Assembly (NCBI GenBank): GCA_021827245.1
Contig: JAKAWN010000026.1
Coordinates: forward strand, 1 to 30,493
Reading direction: 5' to 3'
Source: Acidobacteriota bacterium
GTDB lineage: Bacteria > Acidobacteriota > Terriglobia > UBA7540
DNA length: 30,493 nt
Notes under the pieces: model-generated
Database searches by the model: none
What the model was told of the DNA's origin: nothing
The model's input: the letters and a program-made list of their open reading frames with translations, nothing else
Shown here: in pieces, positions 1 through 11,201 of the stretch
Numbering within the stretch: position 1 is the first letter of the stretch
Layout of the letters: the number at the start of each line of letters is the position of its first letter
Translations under genes and position numbers: made by a program

Positions 1-1
1 T

Positions 2-2418
<2,417 letters not shown>

Positions 2419-2511
2419 GCCCACAAGGAGGGACGGCCTTGGTGATCCCTTCGGGCTACAAAAAGATGAAGGATAAGGCAGTCTGGCGGGTGCTTTCTGT
2501 CCCTTCCTGCC

Positions 2512-2543
2512 CGAAGTCAAGTGTTCTACCGGGCTTCGTTTTT
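2512..2543 (+). terminator. Possible rho-independent terminator after metK-ahcY
   Basis: A 7-bp stem with one G-U pair (CGAAGTC at 2512-2518 with GGCTTCG at 2532-2538) is followed directly by five Ts. It lies about 95 bp beyond the ahcY stop and before tldD. The loop is long (13 nt), so strength is uncertain. Confidence 0.4.
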
Positions 2544-2630
2544 CAGAATGCCAATTTCGACTTCTGGAAAATCCGTTCATAAAGCAAACGGTCAGGAAGC
2601 AGAAATCCCGTTTCCATGCAGGTTTGTCCA

Positions 2631-4088
2631 ATGAAGCAATTCGGAAAACTGGCGCTCGATACGGCAACCTCACAGGGGGCAACCTACGCTGACGTTCGGG
2701 TGATGGACATTCGCCAGCGCTACCTTTCAACCAAGAACGGTGAAACTGCGCAAGTGAGGGAATCGGAGTCCCAGGGGTTGGGCGTACGCGTGATTGTTGA
2801 TGGAGCCTGGGGATTTGCGTCGACGGATGACTTGTCAGCGAAGGGCGTCAACGCTGTAGCGGCGCAGGCAGTCGAAATTGCCAGGGCCAGCGCTCTGGCG
2901 AAGAAACAGGACGTTCAGCTCGCGCCGGAGCCCAAAACGGTTGATCGCTGGGAAGGGCCCTGCCGGATCGACCCTTTTTCAATACCTGTGTCAAGCTGTC
3001 TGGACCTGATGCTGAAGGTTGATGCGGAACTTCGCAAGGTGAAGAACATCACGCTTTCAGAAGTGGCGATGGATTTCCACCGCATCGACCAGCTTTTCCT
3101 TTCCAGCATCGGCTCGGAAATTCGGCAGATCAAGAACCAGACGGGAGCGGGATTTATTGCCACGTCTTTTGCCGGAAATGAAATCCAGCGACGTTCTTAT
3201 CCCAACTCATTTGGCGGCCAGTACCAGACCAAAGGCTATGAGTTGGTTGAAGAGTTGGACCTGCTGGCAAATGCTCCACGCATTGCCGAAGAAGCAGCGG
3301 CCCTGCATGCATGTGATCAGTGTCCCGTCGGCGAGATGGACATTATCCTTGGAAGCTCGCAGGTGGGTCTCCAGATCCATGAATCAATTGGACACCCCAT
3401 TGAACTTGACCGCGTCCTTGGCGCTGAGGCGAACTATGCGGGCATGAGCTTCCTGACGCTTGATAAGCTGGGCAAGCTCAAATACGCGTCTGACATTGTG
3501 AACGTGGTTGCCGATGCTACGCCGGCTCATGGCCCCGGACTCGGCACGTTTGCCTACGACGACGAAGGTGTTGCGGCCCACAATACCCCAATTATCAAGG
3601 AAGGCCTGTTCACCGGCTATCTGACTTCGCGTGAAACTGCCGCGGCGATCGGCCAGGATCGCTCAAACGGCAGCATGCGCGCCGAAGGGTGGAACCGGAT
3701 TCCGCTGATCCGCATGACCAACATCAGTCTTCTTCCCGGCAAGGGCCGGCTGGAAGATTTGATTGCCGACACGGATTACGGAATTTACATGGAGACCAAC
3801 CGAAGCTGGTCTATCGACGACCGCCGCTATAATTTTCAGTTTGGGACCGAAGTCGGCTGGGAGATCAAGAACGGGCAGAGGACGCGCATGTTGAAAAACC
3901 CCAGCTATGGCGGGATTACTACGGAATTCTGGAACTCCTGTGACGCCATCTGCGGCCCTGAAGAGTGGACGCTCTGGGGCACTCCCAACTGCGGCAAGGG
4001 CCAGCCCATGCAGACGATGGGAACGGGGCATGGAGCTTCCCCGGCACGCTTCCGAAAGGTTCACGTGGGCGTGGCGTATTCAAAATAG
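2631..4088 (+). CDS. tldD: TldD-family metalloprotease subunit (peptidase U62)
   Basis: TldD and TldE form a heteromeric zinc protease that degrades unfolded or small peptides and matures some ribosomal peptides such as microcin B17. The zinc motif HESIGH (HExxxH type, about residues 250-255) is present in the expected TldD context IHESIGHPIELDR. The C-terminal block NCGKGQPMQTMGTGHGASP is also typical of TldD. I chose ATG 2631 (MKQFGKLALDTA, 485 aa) over the in-frame ATG at 2616, because the family normally begins at this point; neither start has a strong ribosome binding site. The partner tldE follows 56 bp downstream on the same strand. No obvious peptide substrate gene lies next to the pair. 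Confidence 0.93.
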   Translation: MKQFGKLALDTATSQGATYADVRVMDIRQRYLSTKNGETAQVRESESQGLGVRVIVDGAWGFASTDDLSAKGVNAVAAQAVEIARASALAKKQDVQLAPEPKTVDRWEGPCRIDPFSIPVSSCLDLMLKVDAELRKVKNITLSEVAMDFHRIDQLFLSSIGSEIRQIKNQTGAGFIATSFAGNEIQRRSYPNSFGGQYQTKGYELVEELDLLANAPRIAEEAAALHACDQCPVGEMDIILGSSQVGLQIHESIGHPIELDRVLGAEANYAGMSFLTLDKLGKLKYASDIVNVVADATPAHGPGLGTFAYDDEGVAAHNTPIIKEGLFTGYLTSRETAAAIGQDRSNGSMRAEGWNRIPLIRMTNISLLPGKGRLEDLIADTDYGIYMETNRSWSIDDRRYNFQFGTEVGWEIKNGQRTRMLKNPSYGGITTEFWNSCDAICGPEEWTLWGTPNCGKGQPMQTMGTGHGASPARFRKVHVGVAYSK

Positions 4089-4144
4089 TGATTCCGGCCA
4101 TGTTGTTGGCCGAATAATGTAGCCGAGGGACTGCCTGCATAACG

Positions 4145-5479
4145 ATGCTTACACGCGAACGCGCAAAAGATATTTTCAAGAAGGTTTTGAAATACTCGAC
4201 TGCCGATGAGACGGAGGCCTTTGTCACCTCCACGTCTCATTCCTTGACACGCTTTGCCAACAACAGTATTCACCAGAATGTTGCCGAAGAAGGCTTGTCG
4301 CTGTCTGTGCGCGCCGTTGTCAACCAGCGAACAGCGCGGGCCAGCACCAATAAGCTGGATGAAAATTCCATCCGGCAGGCCTGTGAAGCGGCGCTCGCTT
4401 TGGCACGTCTTCAGCCTCCCAATCCTGAATTGTTGCCGATGCCCGGCGCCCAGATGTACCGGGCGGTCGATCGCTTCCATAGCGAGACGGCGGAATTGAG
4501 TCCGAAGGCGCGGGCGGAAACAGTGCGTTCGGCGATCGAGCGCGCAGAGAAAGATGGCCTGACCGCTGCCGGAGTCTATTCGAGCGGGACCACGGTGACG
4601 GCTTTGTTCAACTCGCGCGGTCTTGAAGCCTACCACGAGGAAACGGGTTCGGAATTCTCGATAACGATGCTGAAGGAGGGAAGTTCGGGCTGGGCCAAGA
4701 AGACATCGCCGTCCTGCCTTGAGCTGGAACCGGAAGCCCTCGCGGATCGTGCGGCCCGGAAGGCGCTTGAGAGCCGGGACCCGAAGGACATCGAGCCGGG
4801 CAAATACTGCGTGATTCTTGAACCTGCCGCCGTTCTGGACCTGCTGGGTTTCCTCTTTTGGGATTTCGGGGGCCTGTCTGTTCACGAGCGCCGAAGCTGT
4901 CTGACCGGGCGTGTGGGTGAAAAGCTCTTTGGCGAGAATATCAACGTCCGCGACGACGTGTTTCATCCGTTGCAGGCAGGCCCGCCCTTTGATGGAGAAG
5001 GAATTCCGCGGCAGCGCGTGAATCTGGTGAAACAGGGGACCGTCAAGGCTCTGGTCTATGCGCGGGCGACGGCTCGCAAGATGGGAAAAGATCCCACCGG
5101 CCACGGTTTCCCTCTGCCAAACGAATACGGCGAGGCCCCAATGAACATCGTCATGGACGGTGGGAAGTCGAGCATTGACGACATGGTGCGCTCCACTTCG
5201 CGGGGTCTGCTCGTCACCCGGCTTTGGTATATCCGGGAAGTTGACCCTTATCAGAAAATTCTGACAGGGATGACGCGCGACGGAACATTCTGGATTGAAG
5301 ACGGGGAGGTTCGGCATAGCGTTAAGAACTTGCGCTTCAACCAGAGCGCCATCGATATGCTTTGTCATGTTGAGGCAATGGGCGTTCCTCAGCGCACCGC
5401 CGGAGAAGAATCGTTTGAAATGGTTGTTCCCGCGATGAAGATAAAAGAGTTTAATTTCTCCTCGTCAACCAAGTACTGA
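4145..5479 (+). CDS. tldE: TldE/PmbA-family protease subunit
   Basis: This is the partner subunit of TldD. The 444-residue protein has the U62/PmbA layout: an N-terminal region with the sequence ETEAFVTSTSHSLTRFANN, a central region and a C-terminal beta-rich domain (LWYIREVDPYQKILTGMTRDG). It has no HExxxH motif, as expected for TldE, in which only TldD supplies the zinc site. It sits 56 bp after tldD, consistent with one transcript. The start has only a weak, distant GAGGGA upstream. A long open frame on the opposite strand (4061-5368) is a GC-driven shadow. Confidence 0.9.
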   Translation: MLTRERAKDIFKKVLKYSTADETEAFVTSTSHSLTRFANNSIHQNVAEEGLSLSVRAVVNQRTARASTNKLDENSIRQACEAALALARLQPPNPELLPMPGAQMYRAVDRFHSETAELSPKARAETVRSAIERAEKDGLTAAGVYSSGTTVTALFNSRGLEAYHEETGSEFSITMLKEGSSGWAKKTSPSCLELEPEALADRAARKALESRDPKDIEPGKYCVILEPAAVLDLLGFLFWDFGGLSVHERRSCLTGRVGEKLFGENINVRDDVFHPLQAGPPFDGEGIPRQRVNLVKQGTVKALVYARATARKMGKDPTGHGFPLPNEYGEAPMNIVMDGGKSSIDDMVRSTSRGLLVTRLWYIREVDPYQKILTGMTRDGTFWIEDGEVRHSVKNLRFNQSAIDMLCHVEAMGVPQRTAGEESFEMVVPAMKIKEFNFSSSTKY

Positions 5480-5565
5480 TCATCCTCGAATTTTGTACAT
5501 ACTCACGCTCGGTACACTTTCGTTAAGCGGGCGGTTGCGAGAGCCGATAGTAACCTGGCTGTGAC

Positions 5566-5595
5566 TTGACATCTTTGGAAACCTGATGCTAGAAA
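5566..5595 (+). promoter_or_regulatory. Sigma-70-type promoter for tRNA-Glu
   Basis: A perfect TTGACA (-35) at 5566-5571 is followed after 18 bp by TAGAAA at 5590-5595 (4 of 6 matches to TATAAT). Transcription would start about 10 bases before the tRNA 5' end at 5613. The placement makes it the likely tRNA promoter. Confidence 0.55.
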
Positions 5596-5612
5596 AGCTA
5601 TGCGGGATCCTT

Positions 5613-5687
5613 GGCGCTATCGTCTAGGGGTTAGGACGTGAGATTCTCAATCTCAAAACCCGGGTTCGATTCCCGGTAGCGCTACCA
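5613..5687 (+). tRNA. tRNA-Glu (anticodon CTC)
   Basis: A full cloverleaf can be folded by eye. The acceptor is GGCGCTA with TAGCGCT (terminal G-U pair). The D arm is present. The anticodon stem is TGAGA/TCTCA with loop TTCTCAA, so the anticodon is CTC at 5646-5648. The T arm is CCGGG-TTCGATT-CCCGG, followed by discriminator A. The 3' CCA is encoded at 5685-5687. Length is 75 nt. CTC reads the GAG glutamate codon. Confidence 0.97.
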
Positions 5688-5849
5688 GGTCTTTCGCGAG
5701 CCAACTCCGTCATCCCTACTGTTCGCACCAGACATCACGCAGAACCGTCCGCGCGCCCCTTAATACGGCAATCCCGTCAAATGGCCAAGGCCGCTGCCCT
5801 GGATCCTTTGTGGAACTGTGTTGAAAGGGTGGGCTGACGTGATCGGTCA

Positions 5850-6698
5850 TTAGCGCACCAGCAGAACGGAATTGCTGACGAGTCGGATGAGGTGCTGTAT
5901 GGTTTTTTCCGGCAGACGCTCGTAGCTGCGCGCCAGGACGAGGAGACCCCCGGCTTCCGACTCGACCGCATCCGCCAGATGGAGTGCACCGGTGGCCAAT
6001 AGCAGCCTGAACTTGGGTTGAGCCCCTTTTGCATTGATGACACGGACCACTTGGCGTGCCAGCGAATTTGCCTTCTGAGGCGAGTCAGTCGCCAGGAAAA
6101 CGGTAAGCGGACACGGGAAGGTGCAGCCGAATCGGTTGGCCGCCTTGAGGGCATGTTCAGCCAGGGGCGACCCGTCAAAAAGGGCTATCACGGGACGGTT
6201 CACAGCGAGAGGCTGTTTCACCAAGAGCAGGGCTTTGGGTGCGTGAACGGCAGCGCTTTCCGCTATTGATCCCAGTTGCATCCTGCGGGCCAGAGACCAA
6301 CCGGACTTACCCACCGTAAGTAGATCGGATCCTGAGGCTGCCGCCATGATCTCTACAGCCACCTTGCCACGGACGACGCGAAAGGACCATCTGATGCCAG
6401 AGCGCCCAGCCATCAGAGCCAGCGATCTTTGTGCTCTCCGGGCTAGAGCCTTAAGCTCATGTTCTATGAGCGAACGACTGAATGGCTCTTCTGCGGCTGA
6501 CGGGTAGAGAATGTGGCGGGCGACGGGCAGCATCGCGAGTCGCATCAGGTTGATATCTTCGACGAACAGGCCTTCAATTTCTGCTCCCAGTCCCCCGGCA
6601 ACGACGACGGCAGCCTCGAGAGCTGCTAGACTCTGGGCTGATGCATCGAGGGCAACCAGAATTCGACGGACCACAAACTCAGTTGCCGGTTCACTCAT
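5850..6698 (-). CDS. Tandem-domain universal stress protein (UspA family)
   Basis: The 282-residue protein contains two UspA-like domains, about residues 10-162 and 168-282. The first has VALDAS at its start and a complete nucleotide-binding pattern G-2x-G-9x-G-S (Gly130, Gly133, Gly143, Ser144), so it probably binds ATP. The second starts VIALFDGS but lacks the glycine pattern near its end (LARSYERLPEKTIQHL), suggesting a non-binding, regulatory or dimerising domain. The ATG overlaps the stop of the upstream Lon-like gene (ATGA, 4 bp), so the two are translationally coupled. Usp proteins typically act in starvation, oxygen limitation or oxidative stress. The exact role here is unknown. Confidence 0.9.
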   Translation of the reverse strand: MSEPATEFVVRRILVALDASAQSLAALEAAVVVAGGLGAEIEGLFVEDINLMRLAMLPVARHILYPSAAEEPFSRSLIEHELKALARRAQRSLALMAGRSGIRWSFRVVRGKVAVEIMAAASGSDLLTVGKSGWSLARRMQLGSIAESAAVHAPKALLLVKQPLAVNRPVIALFDGSPLAEHALKAANRFGCTFPCPLTVFLATDSPQKANSLARQVVRVINAKGAQPKFRLLLATGALHLADAVESEAGGLLVLARSYERLPEKTIQHLIRLVSNSVLLVR

Positions 6699-9121
6699 GA
6701 TTCTTTCTCAGCGGTTCCTAAAGACGCATAAGTTTTCCGCTTTTCGGCCAGCATCATGAGCCGGCTCTCAACTCGCTGGTTCACCGTTCCCTCTGGAAAA
6801 TTGCCGGCTGCATCGCGCTCGCCCGCCCGGACGCCGGTGAGAATTTCTATTCCCTGATCGATTGTATCGACAGCGAACACTTTGAACCTGCCCTCTGCAA
6901 CCGCTTCAACAACATCTTTGCGAAGCATCAGGTGTTTAACGTTCGACTGCGGAATCAGGACGCCCTGCTCGCCCGTCAGCCCTCGTGCGCGGCAGACGTC
7001 AAAGAATCCCTCGATTTTTTCGTTCACTCCGCCGATTGCCTGCACCTGCCCATGCTGGTTCACGGATCCAGTTACAGCAAAGGACTGCTTGATCGGGATC
7101 TCCCCAAGGGCCGAAAGCAAGGCATAGAGTTCAGCGCAGGAAGCGCTGTCACCCTCGACACCTCCATAAGACTGCTCAAACACGATGCTGGCGGAAAGTG
7201 AGAGCGGCCGTTCGCTGGCGTAGCGTGCTCCCAGAAAGTTGGCGAGAATCAGCACTCCTTTGGAGTGAATTGGTCCGCCAAGTTCGACCTCTCTTTCAAT
7301 GTCGATAACCTCGCCCTTGCCCATGCGCGCACGGGCGGTAATCCGGCTCGGGTGGCCAAACATGAATTGGCCCATTTGAACGACGGAGAGGCCGTTGACT
7401 TGGCCAACTTTTTCTCCTTCAGTATCGATCAGAATTGTCCCGCGTCGGATCTCCTCCTGAAGACGTTCACGGAGCCTCCCAGTCCGGTAGACTTGAGCCT
7501 CAACAGCCTTTTCGACGTCCGCTGCTTCGATCATTGTCCGCTTCTCATTGCGCGCCCAGTAATCTGCTTCCTTCAGCAAGTCGCTTAGCGTTCGATTGTG
7601 AGTGGAGAGTTTTTCGGCGTCTCCGGCGATGCGCGCGCTTTGTTCAATCACTCGCGCGACCGCCTCGCAAGAAAGGCTCATGAGCTCATTCCTTCGCGCC
7701 ATCGTTCCAATCATGCGCGCGTAAAGAAGGTTGTTTTCAGCAGTCCGGTCCATCTGCTCTTCAAAGTCCACTGCAACCTTGAAGAGGTCATGAAACTCTG
7801 GATCAAAGTGGCTGAGCAGATACAACAGCAGACGCTCGCCAATCAGGACAACCTTTACTCGCAGGGGTATAGGTTCGGGCTCAAGCGATACAGTGCTGAT
7901 CAAGCCCAGCATTTGGCCAAGGGACTCCATCGTGATCCGCGAGGACTGGAGTGCCCGCTTGAGTCCTTCCCAGGCATACGGCTGTAACAACACCTTATGA
8001 GCATCCAGGATCAGGTAGCCGCCGTTTGCGCGATGGAGCGCTCCAGCCCGGATCAGATTGAAATCCGTTACCAACGCCCCCATTTGAGGGATGTACTCGA
8101 CCTGGCCGACCAGGTTCTGGTAGCTCGGGTGGTCTTCATATATGACGGGCGCTCCGTGATTGGCTGTGTGGGCGACCAGTACGTTCACCCGGTACCGGCG
8201 CGTGGCGTGCCATCCCTTCGACGCCTGGGGCGGCGGCACTCCCAGAACCACTGCGAGCGGGCTTTCCGGCGGGGAAAGGAACTCATTGACATTTTCTATA
8301 ACATCCCGCTCCACGGCATCAAGGTGCGCGGTGACTTGCGTCAGAGTAGCGAACCTTCTCCGAACCTCATCGATCAAGTTGCCAATTGCGAAATTGCTGA
8401 CCTCTCGGTTCAGCGTCTTCAGCTTTTCGCGCCCCTCTCGTTCAATAAGTGGTAACTGTGCCATGAAGATTTCAACTTCCTGCCGAAGGTTGCCAATCTC
8501 GGTTTCAACGCGTTTGCGCTCATCCTCCGACAGTTTCTCGAATTCTTCCGGGTTGAGGATTTCTCCATTTTTCATTGGGGCGAAGACCAGTCCGGTGGGG
8601 GTCCGCACGACTGCGATTCCTTTTTCCTGAGCTTTCAGCCGGAGTTCCTCAAATGCCTTTCCCTGGCGCTCCTTAATTTCATCTTCAATCACCTGCTTGC
8701 GCGTGCGGTAATCGTCACTCTCAAAAGCCGCCGGAATCGCTGAGCGCAGCTCCTCGATCAGGCGGTCCATCTCGATCTGCAGGGCAGTCGCCACACCGGG
8801 TGGAAGTTCGAGTTTCCAGGGTTTTTGTCCTTCCGTGAAGTTGTTGATGTAACACCAGTCGGGTGGAGTGGGCTCCTGCGAGGCCTTCTTTTCCAGAAAA
8901 TGACGTATGAAGGCATGCTTGCCGATGCCCGTCGGCCCCAGGCAGAAGAGGTTGTACCCTTCATGCCCAATCCCGATACCAAACTGCACGGCCGCCACCG
9001 CGCGGCCTTGACCGATGGTTTCTTCCAGGGGCTCCAGTTCCTCGGTTGACTTGAAGCCGAATTGCGTGGGATCGCACCGCGTGTACAGCAACTGGGGAGA
9101 TAAGGCTTTTGGAGAGTCCAT
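6695..9121 (-). CDS. Lon-like ATP-dependent protease (AAA+ with S16 peptidase domain)
   Basis: The 808-residue protein is the bacterial LonB/AAA_32-type Lon relative rather than classical LonA. Walker A is GPTGIGKH at 62-69. The later NGGYLILDAHKVL...AWEGLKRAL block carries the Walker B-like strand. A coiled region (about 150-250) is inserted in the AAA module. The C-terminal protease domain has GDSAS with Ser659 and NEKIEGF with Lys702, the Ser-Lys dyad, with the same 43-residue spacing as Ser679/Lys722 of E. coli Lon. Start ATG 9121 has AAAGGAGA about 11 nt upstream. It precedes and overlaps usp, so misfolded-protein removal and stress sensing are linked. Cytosolic. Confidence 0.93.
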   Translation of the reverse strand: MDSPKALSPQLLYTRCDPTQFGFKSTEELEPLEETIGQGRAVAAVQFGIGIGHEGYNLFCLGPTGIGKHAFIRHFLEKKASQEPTPPDWCYINNFTEGQKPWKLELPPGVATALQIEMDRLIEELRSAIPAAFESDDYRTRKQVIEDEIKERQGKAFEELRLKAQEKGIAVVRTPTGLVFAPMKNGEILNPEEFEKLSEDERKRVETEIGNLRQEVEIFMAQLPLIEREGREKLKTLNREVSNFAIGNLIDEVRRRFATLTQVTAHLDAVERDVIENVNEFLSPPESPLAVVLGVPPPQASKGWHATRRYRVNVLVAHTANHGAPVIYEDHPSYQNLVGQVEYIPQMGALVTDFNLIRAGALHRANGGYLILDAHKVLLQPYAWEGLKRALQSSRITMESLGQMLGLISTVSLEPEPIPLRVKVVLIGERLLLYLLSHFDPEFHDLFKVAVDFEEQMDRTAENNLLYARMIGTMARRNELMSLSCEAVARVIEQSARIAGDAEKLSTHNRTLSDLLKEADYWARNEKRTMIEAADVEKAVEAQVYRTGRLRERLQEEIRRGTILIDTEGEKVGQVNGLSVVQMGQFMFGHPSRITARARMGKGEVIDIEREVELGGPIHSKGVLILANFLGARYASERPLSLSASIVFEQSYGGVEGDSASCAELYALLSALGEIPIKQSFAVTGSVNQHGQVQAIGGVNEKIEGFFDVCRARGLTGEQGVLIPQSNVKHLMLRKDVVEAVAEGRFKVFAVDTIDQGIEILTGVRAGERDAAGNFPEGTVNQRVESRLMMLAEKRKTYASLGTAEKES

Positions 9122-9214
9122 CGGCTTTGCATCTCCTTTCGAGTCAATTGCCTTTTGACTGCGATGCTACATCGACTTCTTTCCGGCGGTTAGGGCGGCC
9201 ATCACATTGCGGGG

Positions 9215-9226
9215 TGATATCGATCA
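9215..9226 (-). promoter_or_regulatory. FNR/CRP-type palindrome upstream of lon-usp
   Basis: TGATATCGATCA is a perfect 12-bp palindrome of the form TGAT-N4-ATCA, the core of FNR/ANR/CRP-family sites. It lies about 90 bp upstream of the Lon start, in the 257-bp gap after the baeRF gene. Such a site would fit oxygen- or starvation-responsive control of lon-usp. No convincing -10 box could be placed, so this is a candidate only. Confidence 0.35.
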
Positions 9227-9378
9227 CAAAGACTATCTTGCAGAAAATGCAAGGGTAACAGCGAGTTCATGTTCGTCTCGGTTTCATTGTTCAGTCGTGA
9301 TTTGGGCGTATTGCGGGATGTGTCGGGAGAGGATTCCGGTCCCGCTGATAGCCTACATTTGTAGTGTATCTCGCCATC

Positions 9379-10476
9379 CTAGTAGCGGAACAGCGAGGCC
9401 GCCAGCGCGCCTTCCGGCATTTCGGACTGCGACAGTGCGTAGACCGTTCCGCCGTGCAAAATGGTGTGGATCACGGCAAGGTTCAGCAGGTTTTCGTCGC
9501 CGGCCCGGGCCTCGTCATGGACCGTCACCGCGTCATGTTCGGGATCGTAGCTGCCCCACTTTGCAGCGCCGAGCGTGACGTAGAGATAATAGACGCGGCC
9601 GTGATAAGCCGCCGGCAGAATCTCCGTGAGCTTGCTGGAATTCCGGGACGCATCCGCGCACTCGGTATACTGGCGGATCGCCTGCTTGCGGGCCTGGTCG
9701 TAGTGCTCCCGGACGATCTCCCAAGCCTTTGAGTGGAGGTCAGGGGCGCTCAGCCGGTCGGGATTGCCGACGATGCCGGCGGGCAGCAGCCCTTCGTATG
9801 TGTTGACCTGGCGATAAAAGCTCAGAGCCTCATCCACGCCAGCCAGGACCAGCGGAATTCGCTGGTTGTCCAGCAGGCTGCGCAATCCGCGATCGATGCT
9901 GCGGAAGTAGAGCAACTGATCTTCCGGCAGGCCGGGCCTGGCCGTATGCTGCTGGCGGCGTGACTGGTCCACCTGGCTCGCAATCGCTTCACTGAAGCTT
10001 TTCGGGATCGAGTTGGTGTCAACCTCATTGATGGCGAAGCGAGTTCCTTCAAACAGCCTGGCATGGTTGCGGCTGAGCGCCAGAAGACGAAAGCGGTCTT
10101 CCAGCGTCCACAGGGGCAGCAGGGGAGTGATGTCGAAGCGGTCGGCCACGATGACAAAAACCTGAAGGGACAACGCGACGCGGAAATACCGGAAATAGCC
10201 CGGGGCCAGAAAAACTGCCAGGCCATCGCTCTGGTAACGCCAGAATTCGCGTCCCTCGGTCAGCGATTTGGCCGGAGCCAGTATTTCCCGCGCCCTGCCT
10301 CTCTTCAGGCCCGTGGCCGCCAGGCGCGCTTCGACATCGCGGATCAGGCTTTTCAGCAGGATCCTGTCGGCTTCAATCTCGCGGCCGGCACGATGGGTTG
10401 GCAGGAAAACCGAGACGCAAGGCTGCGACCTTGCCTGGACCATGTACCGGAGTTCTTCTCTCGTCAGTGTGTCCAT
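9379..10476 (-). CDS. baeRF-family protein (bacterial eRF1-like, family 3 type)
   Basis: The 365-residue protein resembles the bacterial archaeo-eukaryotic release factor (baeRF) families. Recognisable blocks are CVSVFLPTHRAGREIEADR (about 20-38), REFWRYQSDGLAVFLAPGYF, and FRLLALSRNHARLFEGTRF followed by a C-terminal L7Ae-like portion ending GGTVYALSQSEMPEGALAA. No GGQ peptide-release motif is visible, so ribosome rescue or hibernation is more likely than true termination; that is inference. I chose ATG 10476 (MDTLTREELR), which has GGAGT 4 nt upstream, over the in-frame ATG at 10611, whose extra 45 residues do not resemble the family. It is in the same orientation as lon-usp. Confidence 0.85.
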   Translation of the reverse strand: MDTLTREELRYMVQARSQPCVSVFLPTHRAGREIEADRILLKSLIRDVEARLAATGLKRGRAREILAPAKSLTEGREFWRYQSDGLAVFLAPGYFRYFRVALSLQVFVIVADRFDITPLLPLWTLEDRFRLLALSRNHARLFEGTRFAINEVDTNSIPKSFSEAIASQVDQSRRQQHTARPGLPEDQLLYFRSIDRGLRSLLDNQRIPLVLAGVDEALSFYRQVNTYEGLLPAGIVGNPDRLSAPDLHSKAWEIVREHYDQARKQAIRQYTECADASRNSSKLTEILPAAYHGRVYYLYVTLGAAKWGSYDPEHDAVTVHDEARAGDENLLNLAVIHTILHGGTVYALSQSEMPEGALAASLFRY

Positions 10477-10923
10477 GGTGACTCCGATCTGTTTTTTGAT
10501 GGTGACTGCCCGGATGTTGCTGCCCCCTGCGCCTGGCCGCGGTATGTTCCCTTGCGGCTCAGCCGTGTCTGCGGCGAATGATTTTTTCAGGCTAAGTGGG
10601 ACAGCACACACCTATAACCTAGCCGAAACGCAAGGCATTCTCAGTGACGATGCTCACAGGGCTTGGAGACATGGTTTTGGAGGAGAAAACAGTCATCCAT
10701 TGTCAATTATGAATGGCGAGAGAACGCCTTCCGGGTTATGGGCTATGGGTTTTGAGTTATGAACGACGAATGATGCTCGGCGCGGACTCCTCTCTAGCCC
10801 GAACCGGCGTCCTCAAGAAAATCCAAACCCTTGGGGAGATGGTGGGCGCGTGAACGGCCGGGATCTCTGTCGCGGCGGCCTGCGCCCGCCGGCTTTTGCG
10901 CTGCGGTTCTTTTGTTTAGAATC
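10477..10923. other. Gene-free leader region
   Basis: This stretch upstream of the baeRF gene holds no convincing gene. The open extension of the baeRF frame to 10611 lacks conserved sequence. Positions 10902-10933 contain an imperfect inverted repeat (CTTTTG...CAAAAG) running into the first REP-like hairpin. No clear promoter could be assigned. Confidence 0.5.
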
Positions 10924-10964
10924 AAAAGCCGCAGAGTATCAGCAAGCTGAAAGTCTGCGCTACC
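10924..10964 (-). repeat. REP-like hairpin, copy A1 (tag CTAC)
   Basis: CGCAGA (10930-10935) pairs with TCTGCG (10954-10959), with an inner CAGC/GCTG stem. CTAC (10960-10963) abuts the foot, which is GTAG on the minus strand. The 41-nt unit differs from 15276-15316 at only two positions. Confidence 0.75.
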
Positions 10965-11015
10965 CTGCTTCCATTGCAAAGAGCCCCTTTTCTGGGTCTT
11001 AGACATATTCGGCGG

Positions 11016-11047
11016 GTGGCGCTGATACTCGCTTTGTAGTGTCTGCG
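11016..11047 (+). repeat. REP-like hairpin with GTGG foot
   Basis: GTGG (11016-11019) abuts an imperfect 9-bp stem: CGCTGATAC (11020-11028) with GTGTCTGCG (11039-11047). It is the inverted partner of the hairpin at 11171-11201 and shares the CGCAGA-type stem foot. Confidence 0.5.
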
Positions 11048-11170
11048 GGCTCGCGAAGCGAGAGGCCCTTTTTGAGCTTCATATCCTTAAGCCCACTGCA
11101 ATCATTCGCATGTAGCGCCGCTGGACGATTCTAGAGCGATGCCATCCCAAACCTTCTCAGCTACGCTGAT

Positions 11171-11201
11171 CGCAGATATTTAAAATCAATATCTGCGCCA
11201 C
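11171..11201 (-). repeat. REP-like hairpin with GTGG foot (minus orientation)
   Basis: A perfect 10-bp stem, CGCAGATATT (11171-11180) and AATATCTGCG (11188-11197), has a 7-nt loop and is followed by CCAC, which is GTGG on the minus strand. The same stem type recurs at 15239-15265. Confidence 0.65.

Noticed and set aside
2419..2615. SAM or SAH riboswitch near metK-ahcY
   Set aside because: The gap lies after, not before, the SAM-cycle genes and shows no riboswitch core I can recognise; the true leader is outside the window.
4061..5368. 435-residue open frame on the minus strand over tldE
   Set aside because: It mirrors the codon pattern of tldE, has no ribosome binding site or family motif, and GC-rich genes often leave such antisense frames open.
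10477..10611. N-terminal extension of the baeRF gene
   Set aside because: The extra 45 residues do not look like the family, and a good ribosome binding site sits at the internal ATG 10476.
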